47,132 bases of DNA from Zoogloeaceae bacterium (GTDB lineage Bacteria; Pseudomonadota; Gammaproteobacteria; Burkholderiales; Rhodocyclaceae), in contig JAEUNY010000139.1 in assembly GCA_016791005.1 (NCBI GenBank), positions 1 through 47,132 of the forward strand, read 5' to 3'. The notes below the pieces were generated by a model. It searched no databases. It was not told the DNA's origin and was given only the letters and a program-made list of their open reading frames with translations. This document shows positions 16,516 through 25,225 of this stretch, piece after piece; the stretch's first letter is position 1; the number at the start of each line of letters is the position of its first letter. The position numbers were made by a program, and so were the translations under genes.

Positions 16516-16544
16516 GGCGGCTTTTCTCCTCCAGGAAAGCCGCC
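16516..16544 (+). promoter_or_regulatory. hairpin covering the thrH ribosome-binding site
   Basis: GGCGGCTTT (16516-16524) pairs perfectly with AAAGCCGCC (16536-16544), leaving an 11-base loop. The right arm ends directly before the GTG start of thrH and AGGA (16533-16536) lies at the loop and stem edge. The stem could limit thrH translation or serve as a weak ahpF terminator without T-run. Confidence 0.45.
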
Positions 16545-17156
16545 GTGCGCATAGTCTGCCTTGACCTCGAAGGGGTACTGGTCCCCGAAATCTGGATTGA
16601 ATTCGCCGAGCGCACCGGCATTCCCGAACTGCGCCGGACCACCCGGGACGAGCCCAATTACGACACCCTGATGAAGTACCGCCTGAACATCCTGGCGGAG
16701 CACAAACTCGGGCTGCCCGACATCCAGAAGGTGATTGCCGACATGGGCCCGATGGCCGGCGCCCGGGCTTTCCTGGACGACCTGCGCAACACCTATCAGG
16801 TGATCATCCTCTCGGATACGTTCTACGAATTCGCCAAGCCGCTGATGGTGCAACTGGGCCTGCCCACCCTGTTCTGTCACAGTCTGGAGGCGGACGCTAG
16901 CGGGGTTCTGGTGAATTACCACCTGCGCATGCCCGACCAGAAGCGGGAGGCCGTGCGCCGTTTCAAGGAACTCAACTTCCAAGTCGTCGCGGCGGGCGAC
17001 AGCTACAACGACACCGCCATGCTCGGTGAGGCCCATGGCGGCATCCTTTTTCACCCCCCTGAAAACGTGGTACGGGAATTTCCCCAGTTTCCGGTCACGC
17101 GGGACTACGCCGCCCTGCGCGGGGAAATCGACAAGGCCTTCGCCCGCATCGTCTGA
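16545..17156 (+). CDS. thrH: bifunctional phosphoserine phosphatase/homoserine phosphotransferase ThrH
   Basis: A 203-residue HAD-superfamily enzyme. ThrH dephosphorylates phosphoserine and can pass the phosphate to homoserine, linking serine and threonine synthesis. HAD motif 1 is CLDLEGVLVPE with D7 and E9, motif 2 is ILSDTFYEF (S90), motif 3 includes K133, and motif 4 is GDSYND (151-156). The full sequence follows the Pseudomonas ThrH pattern, including ENVVREFPQFP near the end. The start is GTG 16545, inside a hairpin region. The purU start lies eight bases after the stop, so the two are co-transcribed. Confidence 0.93.
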   Translation: MRIVCLDLEGVLVPEIWIEFAERTGIPELRRTTRDEPNYDTLMKYRLNILAEHKLGLPDIQKVIADMGPMAGARAFLDDLRNTYQVIILSDTFYEFAKPLMVQLGLPTLFCHSLEADASGVLVNYHLRMPDQKREAVRRFKELNFQVVAAGDSYNDTAMLGEAHGGILFHPPENVVREFPQFPVTRDYAALRGEIDKAFARIV

Positions 17157-17164
17157 GCCTCGCC

Positions 17165-18040
17165 ATGCACCGCGAACGCTATTTCACGCTTTCCGCATCC
17201 TGCCCGGACCGGGTCGGCATCGTTGCCCAGGTATCCGGCTTCATTGCCGAACATCGGGGTTGGATTCTCGAAACGGCGCTCCACGCCGAACCCCCCGGCG
17301 ACGGCGAAACCGTCGGTCGGTATTTCATGCGCATCGAGATCAAGGCCGCCTCGCTGCCCTTCATGCTCACTGAGTTTCGCGAGCGCTTCCGCCCCATTGC
17401 CGAGGGTCTGCAAATGGAGTGGAAGATCACCGATTCGGCCGTAAAGAAGCGGGTCGTAATCCTGGTCTCCAAGCAGGAGCACTGCCTATACGACCTCCTT
17501 GCGCGCTGGCAATCGCGGGAACTCGACATCGAAATCCCGTGCGTCATCTCCAACCACGACACGTTCAAAGGCTTCGTCGAGTGGCACGGGATCCCGTTCC
17601 ATCACGTTCCGGTGACCCGGGAGACAGCGCCCCGCGCGAACGCCGAGATCCAGCGCATTTTCGAGGAAGTCGGTGGCGACACGATGGTGCTCGCCCGCTA
17701 CATGCAGATCGTGGCGCCGGAACTGTGTGCCGCCTATCCGGGGCGGATCCTGAACATCCATCACAGCTTTCTGCCCAGCTTCGTCGGCGCCAAGCCCTAC
17801 CACCAGGCCTATACCAAGGGGGTCAAACTCATTGGCGCCACCTGCCACTACGTGACCGCTGAGCTCGATCAGGGGCCGATCATCGAGCAGGATGTGATCC
17901 GCATCGACCATTCCGACTCGGTGGAAGACATGGTCCGCTACGGCAAGGACATCGAGAAAGCCGTGCTCGCCCGGGGGCTCCGTTACCACCTGGAAGACCG
18001 GGTGTTGATCCATCGCAACAAGACCGTCGTCTTCCGCTGA
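17165..18040 (+). CDS. purU: formyltetrahydrofolate deformylase
   Basis: A 291-residue enzyme that hydrolyses 10-formyltetrahydrofolate to formate and tetrahydrofolate, feeding PurT and balancing one-carbon units. Residues 1-85 form an ACT regulatory domain (SCPDRVGIVAQVSGFIAEH). The formyltransferase-fold catalytic part follows, with the catalytic N197 and H199 in LNIHHSFLPSF and D235 in TAELDQGPII. All three are intact and the length is normal. The start is eight bases after the thrH stop and no strong ribosome-binding site is visible, so coupling to thrH is likely. A strong terminator follows. Confidence 0.96.
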   Translation: MHRERYFTLSASCPDRVGIVAQVSGFIAEHRGWILETALHAEPPGDGETVGRYFMRIEIKAASLPFMLTEFRERFRPIAEGLQMEWKITDSAVKKRVVILVSKQEHCLYDLLARWQSRELDIEIPCVISNHDTFKGFVEWHGIPFHHVPVTRETAPRANAEIQRIFEEVGGDTMVLARYMQIVAPELCAAYPGRILNIHHSFLPSFVGAKPYHQAYTKGVKLIGATCHYVTAELDQGPIIEQDVIRIDHSDSVEDMVRYGKDIEKAVLARGLRYHLEDRVLIHRNKTVVFR

Positions 18041-18054
18041 GCCTCGCCAAGAAA

Positions 18055-18084
18055 AAAGCGGGAGTCTGGAAAGACTCCCGCTTT
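18055..18084. terminator. bidirectional intrinsic terminator after purU
   Basis: AAAGCGGGAGTCT (18055-18067) and AGACTCCCGCTTT (18072-18084) form a perfect 13-base stem with a GGAA loop. A-runs flank the left side and T's end the right arm, so it can stop purU transcription and also minus-strand reads from the next region. Confidence 0.9.
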
Positions 18085-18116
18085 AAAACCATCGGCCTCG
18101 CGGCCGACGGGCCATA

Positions 18117-18266
18117 TCACCGTTGGATCGTGTTGCGTGGCATCAGGGCATAGCCCAGACCCCCGAGCGCCGCGCCCAGGATGGCTGCCAGAGTGCCCAA
18201 CTGGGTCGCCACCACGGCGACGACCGTCCCAAGCAATGCAACCGACGTGGTTCGCTTCAGCATCAT
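18117..18266 (-). CDS. small hydrophobic protein, unknown
   Basis: A 49-residue ORF starting MMLKRTTS, with one long hydrophobic stretch (about residues 9-42, rich in Val, Leu, Ala and Gly) and a polar tail NTIQR. AGGTG lies about five bases before the ATG on the minus strand. It follows amtB on the same strand after the amtB terminator and before the purU terminator. It would be a single-pass membrane protein, or a glycine-rich helical hairpin. No family is recognised, and the evidence for expression is the start signal and composition only. Confidence 0.45.
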   Translation of the reverse strand: MMLKRTTSVALLGTVVAVVATQLGTLAAILGAALGGLGYALMPRNTIQR

Positions 18267-18387
18267 GCACCTCAATCCAATTCCGCCCATTTCGAGAAGC
18301 TGTCCATCGGCGGACCCGGTTGATTCTTGAAATGTCGCAGCCGGCAACCGCTGCCGGGCCGTGACCGATTGCATACCCAGATGACTT

Positions 18388-18417
18388 AAAGAAGGCGGGC
18401 GCCGCGAGGCGCCCGCC
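18388..18417 (-). terminator. intrinsic terminator of amtB
   Basis: GGCGGGCGCC (18394-18403) and GGCGCCCGCC (18408-18417) form a perfect 10-base stem with a four-base loop. On the minus strand it is followed by TTCTTTAAG, 26 bases after the amtB stop. Confidence 0.85.
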
Positions 18418-18442
18418 GAGAGCCCAGGGAATGCAGGCTCGA

Positions 18443-19909
18443 TTACATGTGGTAGGCCGTTTCGCCGTGGGAGGTGACGTCCAGACCTTCCCGCTCTTCC
18501 TCTTCCGGCACCCGCAGACCGATGAACATATCCACGATCTTGTAGGCCACCAGGGAAACCAGGCCAGACCAGACCACGGCTACGCCCACGCCCCACAACT
18601 GGCTGATGACCTGGGCCTTCATGTCGAAGGTGGCGACCGTGTCGGCAACGTAGTCATACACCCCCACGCCGCCCAGGGCCGGATCAGCGAAGACACCGGT
18701 CAGGACCGCGCCGAGGATGCCGCCCACGCCATGGACACCGAACACGTCCAGCGCGTCGTCGGCACCCAGCATGCGCTTCAGGCCATTCACGCCCCACAGG
18801 CAGACCACGCCCGCTGCGGCACCGATGACCAGCGCGCCGATGGGACCCACCCAGCCGCAGGCCGGAGTAATGGCCACCAGACCGGCCACCGCACCCGAGG
18901 CAGCACCCAGCATGGAGGGCTTACCCTTGATGATCCATTCCATGAACATCCACGCCATCGTCGCCACGCCGGTCGCGAGCAGGGTGTTCAGGAAGGCCAG
19001 GGCCGCAAGACCGTTGGCTTCCAGGTTGGATCCGGCGTTGAAGCCGAACCAGCCCACCCACAGGAGGGAAGCACCCACCATCGTCAGCGTGAGGCTGTGG
19101 GGAGCCATGGACTCCTTGCCGTAGCCGATCCGCTTGCCGATCATGAAGGCTCCGACCAGGCCAGCCATCGCCGCGTTGATGTGCACCACGGTGCCGCCCG
19201 CGAAGTCGAGCGCGCCCTTCTGGAACAGGAAGCCCGCCGTCGCACCGGCCGCATCAGCCGCTTCGGCGCTCGTGTAGGCATCCGGACCCGCCCAGTACCA
19301 CACCATGTGTGCCATGGGGAGGTAAGAAAAGGTGAACCAGATGACCATGAAGAGCAGCACTGCGGAGAACTTCATCCGCTCGGCAAAGCCACCGATGATG
19401 AGGGCTGGCGTGATCGCCGCGAAGGTCGCCTGGAACACGATATACACGTACTCCGGGATATAGACGCCCTTGCTGAAGGTGGCGGCGACCGACTCGACGG
19501 TGACACCCTTCAGGAACAGCTTGTCGAATCCGCCGAAGAACGCGCTTCCTTCGGTAAATGCGAGGCTGTATCCATAGATGACCCATAGGGTCACCATCAC
19601 CGAGAAGATCACGAAGACCTGCATCAGCACCGAGAGCATGTTCTTGGCGCGAACCAGGCCGCCGTAGAACAACGCGAGACCCGGAATGGTCATCAGGATC
19701 ACCAGGGCGGTGGCGACGATCATCCAGGCGGTATCGCCCTTATTGGGCACAGGGGTGGCCGCAGCCGGGGCTTCGGCAGCCGCCGCCGGCGCCGCCGCGG
19801 GGGCCGTCACCGCGGGGGATTCGGCGGTAACCGCCTTTTCCTCCGCAAAGACGCCGCCCGAAAGGCCAACGGCACAGGCCGTCAGCAGGATGGCGAATAG
19901 TTTTTTCAT
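18443..19909 (-). CDS. amtB: ammonium transporter AmtB
   Basis: A 488-residue ammonium channel. It begins with a signal peptide (MKKLFAILLTACAVGLSGGV) and an Ala-Pro-rich linker to about residue 55. Eleven transmembrane helices follow, including FYGGLVRAKNMLSVLMQ, WGVGWFGFNAGS-type segments near 270 and DDALDVFGVHGVGGILGAVL with the conserved twin-histidine region. The C-terminal tail, which binds P-II protein, carries GLRVPEEEEREGLDVTSHGE. The gene lies 12 bases after glnK in one operon with a TorF-type porin, under a sigma-54 promoter. The gene runs to its own terminator. Confidence 0.96.
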   Translation of the reverse strand: MKKLFAILLTACAVGLSGGVFAEEKAVTAESPAVTAPAAAPAAAAEAPAAATPVPNKGDTAWMIVATALVILMTIPGLALFYGGLVRAKNMLSVLMQVFVIFSVMVTLWVIYGYSLAFTEGSAFFGGFDKLFLKGVTVESVAATFSKGVYIPEYVYIVFQATFAAITPALIIGGFAERMKFSAVLLFMVIWFTFSYLPMAHMVWYWAGPDAYTSAEAADAAGATAGFLFQKGALDFAGGTVVHINAAMAGLVGAFMIGKRIGYGKESMAPHSLTLTMVGASLLWVGWFGFNAGSNLEANGLAALAFLNTLLATGVATMAWMFMEWIIKGKPSMLGAASGAVAGLVAITPACGWVGPIGALVIGAAAGVVCLWGVNGLKRMLGADDALDVFGVHGVGGILGAVLTGVFADPALGGVGVYDYVADTVATFDMKAQVISQLWGVGVAVVWSGLVSLVAYKIVDMFIGLRVPEEEEREGLDVTSHGETAYHM

Positions 19910-19921
19910 TCAATGACTCCC

Positions 19922-20272
<351 letters not shown>

Positions 20273-20317
20273 TCACATCAGCGGGCCAGAGGCCCGCCCA
20301 AATTCATCCGTGCGCTA

Positions 20318-21067
20318 TCAGAAGGTCTTGTTGACGCTAAGCACCCAAGTGTCGCTACCCCACTGCTGACGTCCGTTGGGGCTCACATAGGCATCTTCTG
20401 AATCGGTGCCGATGTAGCTCAGGCCCACATTCACGCCCAGCACTTCCTTCGTCACGCCGATCTTCCAGTCGTTATAGGAAGCCCAGCTGTTGTGGGCGAC
20501 GTGCTGGCGGCCAATGTGCGCGCCGACGATAAATCCGGCACCCACGTCGTAGGAAGCAGACAGATCAAAGTACTCGCTGCCCTTGGAATCACTGACGCCG
20601 AACAGGTTGGAGAACGAGTAGGAGTACTTGAAGGTCAGGAACTCCCAGGAAGCGCCCAGATAGCCTTCCAGAGTGTTGGGGCTGACCACGCCATCGACCT
20701 GGCTACCCGGGTAGTAATACTGGAGCAACCCCATGTCGAGGGTGACGGGGCCCACGGGCATCTTGTAGCCACCGTAGAAGTCCCATTCCAGGCTGTTTTG
20801 CGAATCGGAGTTCCAGGCGTCGAACCACGACACGTTGGAGGCCCAGGTCCCCGCATACAGGCCGCTTTCATGGGAATAATCGAAGCCACCCTGCAGGGCC
20901 ACCTTCTTTTCCGTCTGAGACATGCCGCGATAACGATAATCGGACACGAAGCCCACGTTGCCAGTGAAGGTATGCGGGCTTGCGGCGGCTTCTTCGGCCA
21001 GCACCGGGCTTGCATACAGGGCCGGCAGAGCGGCCAACACCGACAGGGCGATCATGGACTTGCGCAT
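20318..21067 (-). CDS. TorF-family putative porin (Gcw_chp type)
   Basis: A 249-residue outer-membrane beta-barrel protein. The signal peptide MRKSMIALSVLAALPALYAS ends before VLAEE. The hallmark GNVGFVSDYRYRGMSQTEKK follows, then repeated alternating strands with many Tyr, Trp and Gly, ending in the aromatic C-terminal residue WVLSVNKTF that outer-membrane proteins need for assembly. ATG 21067 has AAGGAG upstream. It heads the glnK-amtB operon and is under sigma-54/NtrC control, so it is probably a nitrogen-limitation porin, perhaps for ammonium or small nitrogen compounds; the substrate is inferred from context only. Confidence 0.9.
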   Translation of the reverse strand: MRKSMIALSVLAALPALYASPVLAEEAAASPHTFTGNVGFVSDYRYRGMSQTEKKVALQGGFDYSHESGLYAGTWASNVSWFDAWNSDSQNSLEWDFYGGYKMPVGPVTLDMGLLQYYYPGSQVDGVVSPNTLEGYLGASWEFLTFKYSYSFSNLFGVSDSKGSEYFDLSASYDVGAGFIVGAHIGRQHVAHNSWASYNDWKIGVTKEVLGVNVGLSYIGTDSEDAYVSPNGRQQWGSDTWVLSVNKTF

Positions 21068-21105
21068 TGCGTTTCTCCTTAAAATTAAATATGGCAACGC
21101 ACCCC

Positions 21106-21121
21106 TGCAGGAATCATGCCC
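21106..21121 (-). promoter_or_regulatory. sigma-54 (RpoN) promoter of the porin-glnK-amtB operon
   Basis: On the minus strand the sequence is GGGCATGATTCCTGCA, close to the consensus TGGCACG-N4-TTGCA, with GG at 21120-21119 and GC at 21108-21107 in exact -24/-12 spacing. Transcription would begin near 21095, about 28 bases before the porin start. An NtrC box lies about 100 bases upstream. Confidence 0.75.
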
Positions 21122-21185
21122 AAACAAATGTTTTCTTGTATTTCAAATTGATAACAAGTCAACAAGCCGTCTGCGGCACCGCACC

Positions 21186-21202
21186 AGCACCGCAATGGTG
21201 CA
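21186..21202. promoter_or_regulatory. NtrC-type enhancer box
   Basis: AGCACC-GCAAT-GGTGCA is a near-perfect match to the NtrC site TGCACC-N5-GGTGCA: 11 of the 12 consensus bases fit. It is centred about 100 bases upstream of the sigma-54 start, a usual enhancer distance, with an AT-rich stretch between the two. Confidence 0.7.
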
Positions 21203-21326
21203 TCTCAGGCGCACGTCGCACCAAGGAGGGGCTATTACTTTCGCTCCAGCCCGTTCGCGGCGGATGCTGGGGGCCATGCGTGCTATTCTTGACAAGTAAA
21301 TAGCCAATCCATGAAGGGGGTTATCG

Positions 21327-21578
21327 ATGGTTGGGCCCAAGATTTTTGAAGACATCAGCGCCAAACTGAGCGAACTCGCCGCCAACAGCCCGGCCCGGGA
21401 CCTCGAAAAGAACGTCCGTGCGGTCATGGCAGGCGCCTTCACCAAGCTTGATCTCGTCACCCGTGAGGAATTCGACGCCCAACGGGAAGTCCTCTCCCAC
21501 GCGCTCACCCGCCTGGCAGAACTGGAGCATCGCGTCGCCCAGCTCGAAGCCCGCCTCGCCGGGGAAGCCAACGAATAA
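21327..21578 (+). CDS. ubiK: ubiquinone biosynthesis accessory factor UbiK
   Basis: An 83-residue protein of the UbiK/YqiC (BMFP) family, which helps the Ubi complex and binds lipid. The N-terminal amphipathic part is PKIFEDISAKLSELAANSPA; a linker with LEKNVRAVMAGAFTKLDLVT and REEFDAQREVL follows, and a C-terminal coiled coil ELEHRVAQLEARL ends it, as in the family. GGGGG lies about seven bases before the ATG. It is divergent from the nitrogen operon. yifB follows 85 bases later on the same strand. Confidence 0.9.
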   Translation: MVGPKIFEDISAKLSELAANSPARDLEKNVRAVMAGAFTKLDLVTREEFDAQREVLSHALTRLAELEHRVAQLEARLAGEANE

Positions 21579-21662
21579 ATCCTCGGGGCCCGCGCAAGGC
21601 GCCGCGCCAGCTGTCGCAAGGAATATGGGGTAGACTGGCCGCCTTTATCCCAAAGGCATGGC

Positions 21663-23159
21663 ATGGCCCTCGCTCAGGTCCGCACCCGGGCGCTTCTCGG
21701 TCTCGAGGCCGTGGAAGTGCTCGTCGAAGTGCATCTCGCCAATGGTCTCCCTGCCTTTACCCTGGTCGGTCTGCCCGACACCGAGGTTCGGGAAGCTCGC
21801 GACCGGGTTCGCGCGGCGCTCCTCACCGGGGGATTCGAGTTTCCCCAACGGCGCCTGACCGTCAATCTGGCTCCCGCCGATTTACCGAAGGAGGGCGGCC
21901 GGTTCGACCTCCCGATTGCCCTGGGCATTCTCGCCGCGTCCGGCCAGATTAAGGGCCAGTCCCTCGATGGCCTGGAATGCGTCGGGGAGCTTTCCCTCTC
22001 CGGCGAGCTTCGCCCGGTGCGGGGGACGCTCATTCACGCCCTGCACGCCCGACGCGCAGGCCGGGGCTTGCTGCTCCCAGCGCACAACCTCGCCGAAGCC
22101 CGCCTCGCCCGGGGCGCCACCTTGCTCCCCGCCCCCAATCTGCTCACGGCAACCGCCCACCTCAACGGCGTGAACCCGATCGAGGCCCCCGACACCGAAA
22201 CCCCCGCCCTTCAGACCCAGAACCTGCCAGACCTTGCCGACGTGAAGGGCCAGCGCCCCGCCCGGCGGGCTCTGGAAGTGGCCGCCGCCGGGCAACACTC
22301 CATGCTGATGTTTGGGCCTCCGGGAACCGGAAAATCGATGCTCGCCCAGCGCCTGCCGGGTTTGCTGCCCCCCATGTCCGAGGAGGAAGCCGTGGAAAGC
22401 GCCGCCCTCCGTGCCCTGGACGGCCAACTCGACCCGGCCACCTGGCGCCAGCGCCCCATGCGTGCGCCGCACCATTCCGCCTCTGCGCCGGCCCTGGTCG
22501 GGGGCGGCGCCATTCCTCGGCCCGGCGAGATTTCCCTCGCGCATCACGGAATTTTGTTCCTCGACGAATTGCCGGAATTCGACCGCCGCGTGCTGGAGGC
22601 CCTGCGGGAACCCCTCGAAACCGGCCACATCACCGTCTCTCGCGCCAACCGGCGGGCGGAGTTTCCCGCCCGCTTCCAACTCGTCGCCGCCATGAACCCC
22701 TGTCCCTGCGGCTACTCCGGCCACCCCACGCGCCCCTGCCGGTGCACGCCGGACCAGATCGCCCGATACCGCGGTCGCCTCTCCGGCCCGCTCCTCGACC
22801 GCATCGACCTCACGGTCGAAGTCCCGGCGGTCAGCGAGGCTGAACTGCAGGACATTCAGCCTGGCGAGGCCAGCGCGATCGTGCGAGCTCGGGTGGCCGC
22901 CGCCAGGGCCATTCAGGAAGAACGCCAGGGAGGGCCCAACGCCCGGCTCGCGGGCAGCGCCCTAGAACAACACTGCTGCCCGGATCCCAGCGGGCGCGCC
23001 TTGCTGGCCAAAGCCATGGAGCGCCTCCATCTCTCGGCCCGCGCCTATCACCGGATCCTGCGGGTGGCCCGCAGCATCGCGGACCTCGCGGGCAGCCCGA
23101 ACATCGCCTCCCCCCACGTCGCCGAAGCCGTGCAGTACCGCCGCGGCTTTGACAGCTAG
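21663..23159 (+). CDS. yifB: YifB/ComM-family AAA+ ATPase
   Basis: A 498-residue protein of the YifB family (Mg-chelatase-like, called ComM in naturally competent species, where it is a branch-migration helicase for integrating taken-up DNA). The N-terminal Lon-like ChlI domain (about 1-165) is followed by Walker A GPPGTGKS (218-225), the helical insert with APHHSASAPALVGGG, Walker B GILFLDELPEF, sensor 1 and the MNPCPCGYSGHPTRPCRCTP cysteine motif. The C-terminal helical domain includes LHLSARAYHRILRVARSIAD. All core motifs are intact. It ends 13 bases from the convergent ybiT gene. Confidence 0.95.
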   Translation: MALAQVRTRALLGLEAVEVLVEVHLANGLPAFTLVGLPDTEVREARDRVRAALLTGGFEFPQRRLTVNLAPADLPKEGGRFDLPIALGILAASGQIKGQSLDGLECVGELSLSGELRPVRGTLIHALHARRAGRGLLLPAHNLAEARLARGATLLPAPNLLTATAHLNGVNPIEAPDTETPALQTQNLPDLADVKGQRPARRALEVAAAGQHSMLMFGPPGTGKSMLAQRLPGLLPPMSEEEAVESAALRALDGQLDPATWRQRPMRAPHHSASAPALVGGGAIPRPGEISLAHHGILFLDELPEFDRRVLEALREPLETGHITVSRANRRAEFPARFQLVAAMNPCPCGYSGHPTRPCRCTPDQIARYRGRLSGPLLDRIDLTVEVPAVSEAELQDIQPGEASAIVRARVAAARAIQEERQGGPNARLAGSALEQHCCPDPSGRALLAKAMERLHLSARAYHRILRVARSIADLAGSPNIASPHVAEAVQYRRGFDS

Positions 23160-23172
23160 ACGCCCAGCAGGG

Positions 23173-24795
23173 TTAGTCGTCAATCCCCTGGCTGGCCAGG
23201 TACTCCTCGTAAGTGCCCCGGTAATCCACGATCTTGCCGTCCTGCCGGATCTCGATGATGCGGGTGGCAACGGAGGAGACGAACTCCCGGTCGTGGGAAA
23301 CGAAGAACAGGGTGCCGTTGAAATCTGCGAGACCCAGATTGAGGGCCTCGATGGATTCCATGTCGAGGTGGTTGGTGGGCTCGTCCATGAGCAGCACGTT
23401 CTTGCGCTGGAGCATGAGCTTGCCGAACAGCATGCGGCCCTGCTCGCCGCCAGAGATGACGCGGACGGGCTTCCGGACCTCATCGCCCTTGAAGAGCAAG
23501 CGGCCGAGGGTGCCACGCAGCAGGGTCTCTGCGTCGTCCCCCTCGTAGCCGCCTTCGCGCACGTAGCCGCTGATCCAGTCGGTCAGCGACAGATCCGAAT
23601 CGAAATCGGCGGAATGGTCCTGGGCGTAATAGCCCAGTTTGGCCTTTTCCGCCCATTTGATGGCGCCCTTCTGGGGCTGAAGTGCTCCCACCAGCAGCTT
23701 CATGAGGGTGGTCTTGCCCACGCCGTTCTCGCCGATGATGGCGATCTTGTCGCCCGCATCCGCGGCATAGGTGAAGTTCTTGATGATGGTCTTGCCGCCG
23801 TCGTAGGCGAAGCTGACGTTCTCCAGTTCCACGGCCTGGCGGTGCAGCTTCTCCTTTTCGTCATAGTCGAAGCGGATCCACGGGTACTGGCGGCTGGACG
23901 GCTTGAATTCGTCGATCTTGATCTTGTCGATCTGCTTGGCGCGGCTGGTGGCCTGCCGGGCCTTGGATTTGTTGGCCGAAAAGCGCCGCACGAAGGCCTG
24001 CAACTCGGCAACCCGCTCCTTGGCCTTCTGGTTGGCGGCCGCCTGGCGCTCCCGGGCCTGGGTGGAGGCTTCGATGTAATCGTCCCAATTGCCGGGCCAG
24101 ACCTGGATGCGGCCATAGTCCAGATCTGCCATGTGGGTGCACACTTGGTTCAGAAAGTGGCGGTCGTGGGAAATGATGATCATCGTGGAATCACGCTCGT
24201 TGACCACGTGCTCCAGCCAGCGGATGGTGTTGATGTCGAGGTTGTTGGTGGGTTCGTCCAGCAGCAGGATGTCCGGATTGGCAAACAGGGCCTGGCAGAG
24301 CAGGACGCGCAATTTCCAGCCCGGCGCCACCTGGCTCATGGGCCCGCCGTGCTGCTCGGTGGGGATGCCCACCGCCAGGAGCAGTTCCCCTGCCCGGGCT
24401 TCGGCGGTGTAGCCGTCGTACTCGGCGAACTTGCCCTCGAGTTCGGCGGCGTGCATGTAGTCTTCCTCGGTCGCCTCCGGGTTGGCGTAGATGCCATCCT
24501 TCTCCTCCATGCAGGCCCACATTTCTTCGTGGCCCATCATCACCACGTCGATCACCCGCTGGTCTTCGTAGGCGAACTGGTCCTGCTTGAGAAAGGCCAT
24601 GCGCTCGCCGGTATCCAGGGCCACATTGCCCGCAGTCGGATCTAGCACCCCGGCCAGAATCTTCATGAAGGTCGACTTGCCCGCACCGTTGGCGCCGATC
24701 AGGCCATAGCGGTTGCCCTCGCCAAACTTGACGGAGACGTTCTCGAACAGGGGCTTGGCCCCGAATTGCATGGTGATGTTGTTGGCGATGAGCAC
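23173..24795 (-). CDS. ybiT: ABC-F family ATPase YbiT
   Basis: A 540-residue ABC-F protein with two ATPase domains. Domain 1 has Walker [10 protein letters not shown] (34-42), the signature near [11 protein letters not shown] and Walker [14 protein letters not shown]. The linker contains [20 protein letters not shown]. Domain 2 has [20 protein letters not shown] and [14 protein letters not shown]. The start [20 protein letters not shown] and the middle [12 protein letters not shown] match YbiT, not EttA (whose arm differs). Such proteins bind the ribosomal E site. Together with yheS, this makes two ABC-F genes in the window. A terminator of the preceding gene ends about 35 bases before the start. 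Confidence 0.94.
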   Translation of the reverse strand: MLIANNITMQFGAKPLFENVSVKFGEGNRYGLIGANGAGKSTFMKILAGVLDPTAGNVALDTGERMAFLKQDQFAYEDQRVIDVVMMGHEEMWACMEEKDGIYANPEATEEDYMHAAELEGKFAEYDGYTAEARAGELLLAVGIPTEQHGGPMSQVAPGWKLRVLLCQALFANPDILLLDEPTNNLDINTIRWLEHVVNERDSTMIIISHDRHFLNQVCTHMADLDYGRIQVWPGNWDDYIEASTQARERQAAANQKAKERVAELQAFVRRFSANKSKARQATSRAKQIDKIKIDEFKPSSRQYPWIRFDYDEKEKLHRQAVELENVSFAYDGGKTIIKNFTYAADAGDKIAIIGENGVGKTTLMKLLVGALQPQKGAIKWAEKAKLGYYAQDHSADFDSDLSLTDWISGYVREGGYEGDDAETLLRGTLGRLLFKGDEVRKPVRVISGGEQGRMLFGKLMLQRKNVLLMDEPTNHLDMESIEALNLGLADFNGTLFFVSHDREFVSSVATRIIEIRQDGKIVDYRGTYEEYLASQGIDD

Positions 24796-24830
24796 GGCGA
24801 AGACCCTGACGACAAGCGAAGGCGATGAAC

Positions 24831-24860
24831 AAAAACAAAGCGCCGGGCGGCCGCCGGCGC
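24831..24860 (-). terminator. intrinsic terminator upstream of ybiT
   Basis: GCGCCGG (24840-24846) pairs with CCGGCGC (24854-24860). On the minus strand the stem runs into TTTGTTTTTG. It ends the small membrane gene transcript (24940-25203) before ybiT. The bases 24861-24939 show nothing else. Confidence 0.75.
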
Positions 24861-24939
24861 GAGTCGTTCGAATTCTAACATCGCCTCACCGGAAGGACAG
24901 GACTCCCGGCGGTCAAGCGGTGTGCGCCGCCCCGCGGCG

Positions 24940-25203
24940 TTACAGGCGGCGGAACATCAGCCAGGTCAGATAGGCTAGGAGGACCGCGATCGCGGGAAGC
25001 AGGATCGCCAGGACCTTGCGGGACCCATTCACCAATTGCGCACTCTTGGCATGGAGGCTCTCGGCCCGATCCTGCAGGCGATCGGTGCGCTCGAACTGCC
25101 GTTGCACCAAGGCAAACTGTTGGCGCTGCAGATCGAGGGCTTCGGCCTGCCCCTCAAGCTGGCGGCGCTGGTTGTCGCGAATTTCGACCAACAAACCAAA
25201 CAT
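24940..25203 (-). CDS. small membrane protein with N-terminal coiled coil
   Basis: An 87-residue protein. A charged helical region (about residues 1-55, with many Arg, Gln and Glu, suited to a coiled coil) is followed by one transmembrane helix (VLAILLPAIAVLLAYLTWLM) and RRL at the end. The topology suggests a cytosolic coiled coil and a C-terminal anchor. The start is ATG 25203, preceded by GGGGGA; a TTG at 25239 that overlaps the preceding gene is an alternative. Function is unknown. It is the second gene of a two-gene operon with the CheZ-like helical protein. Confidence 0.65.
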   Translation of the reverse strand: MFGLLVEIRDNQRRQLEGQAEALDLQRQQFALVQRQFERTDRLQDRAESLHAKSAQLVNGSRKVLAILLPAIAVLLAYLTWLMFRRL

Positions 25204-25225
25204 GGGTGAATCCCCCGCAGATGGA

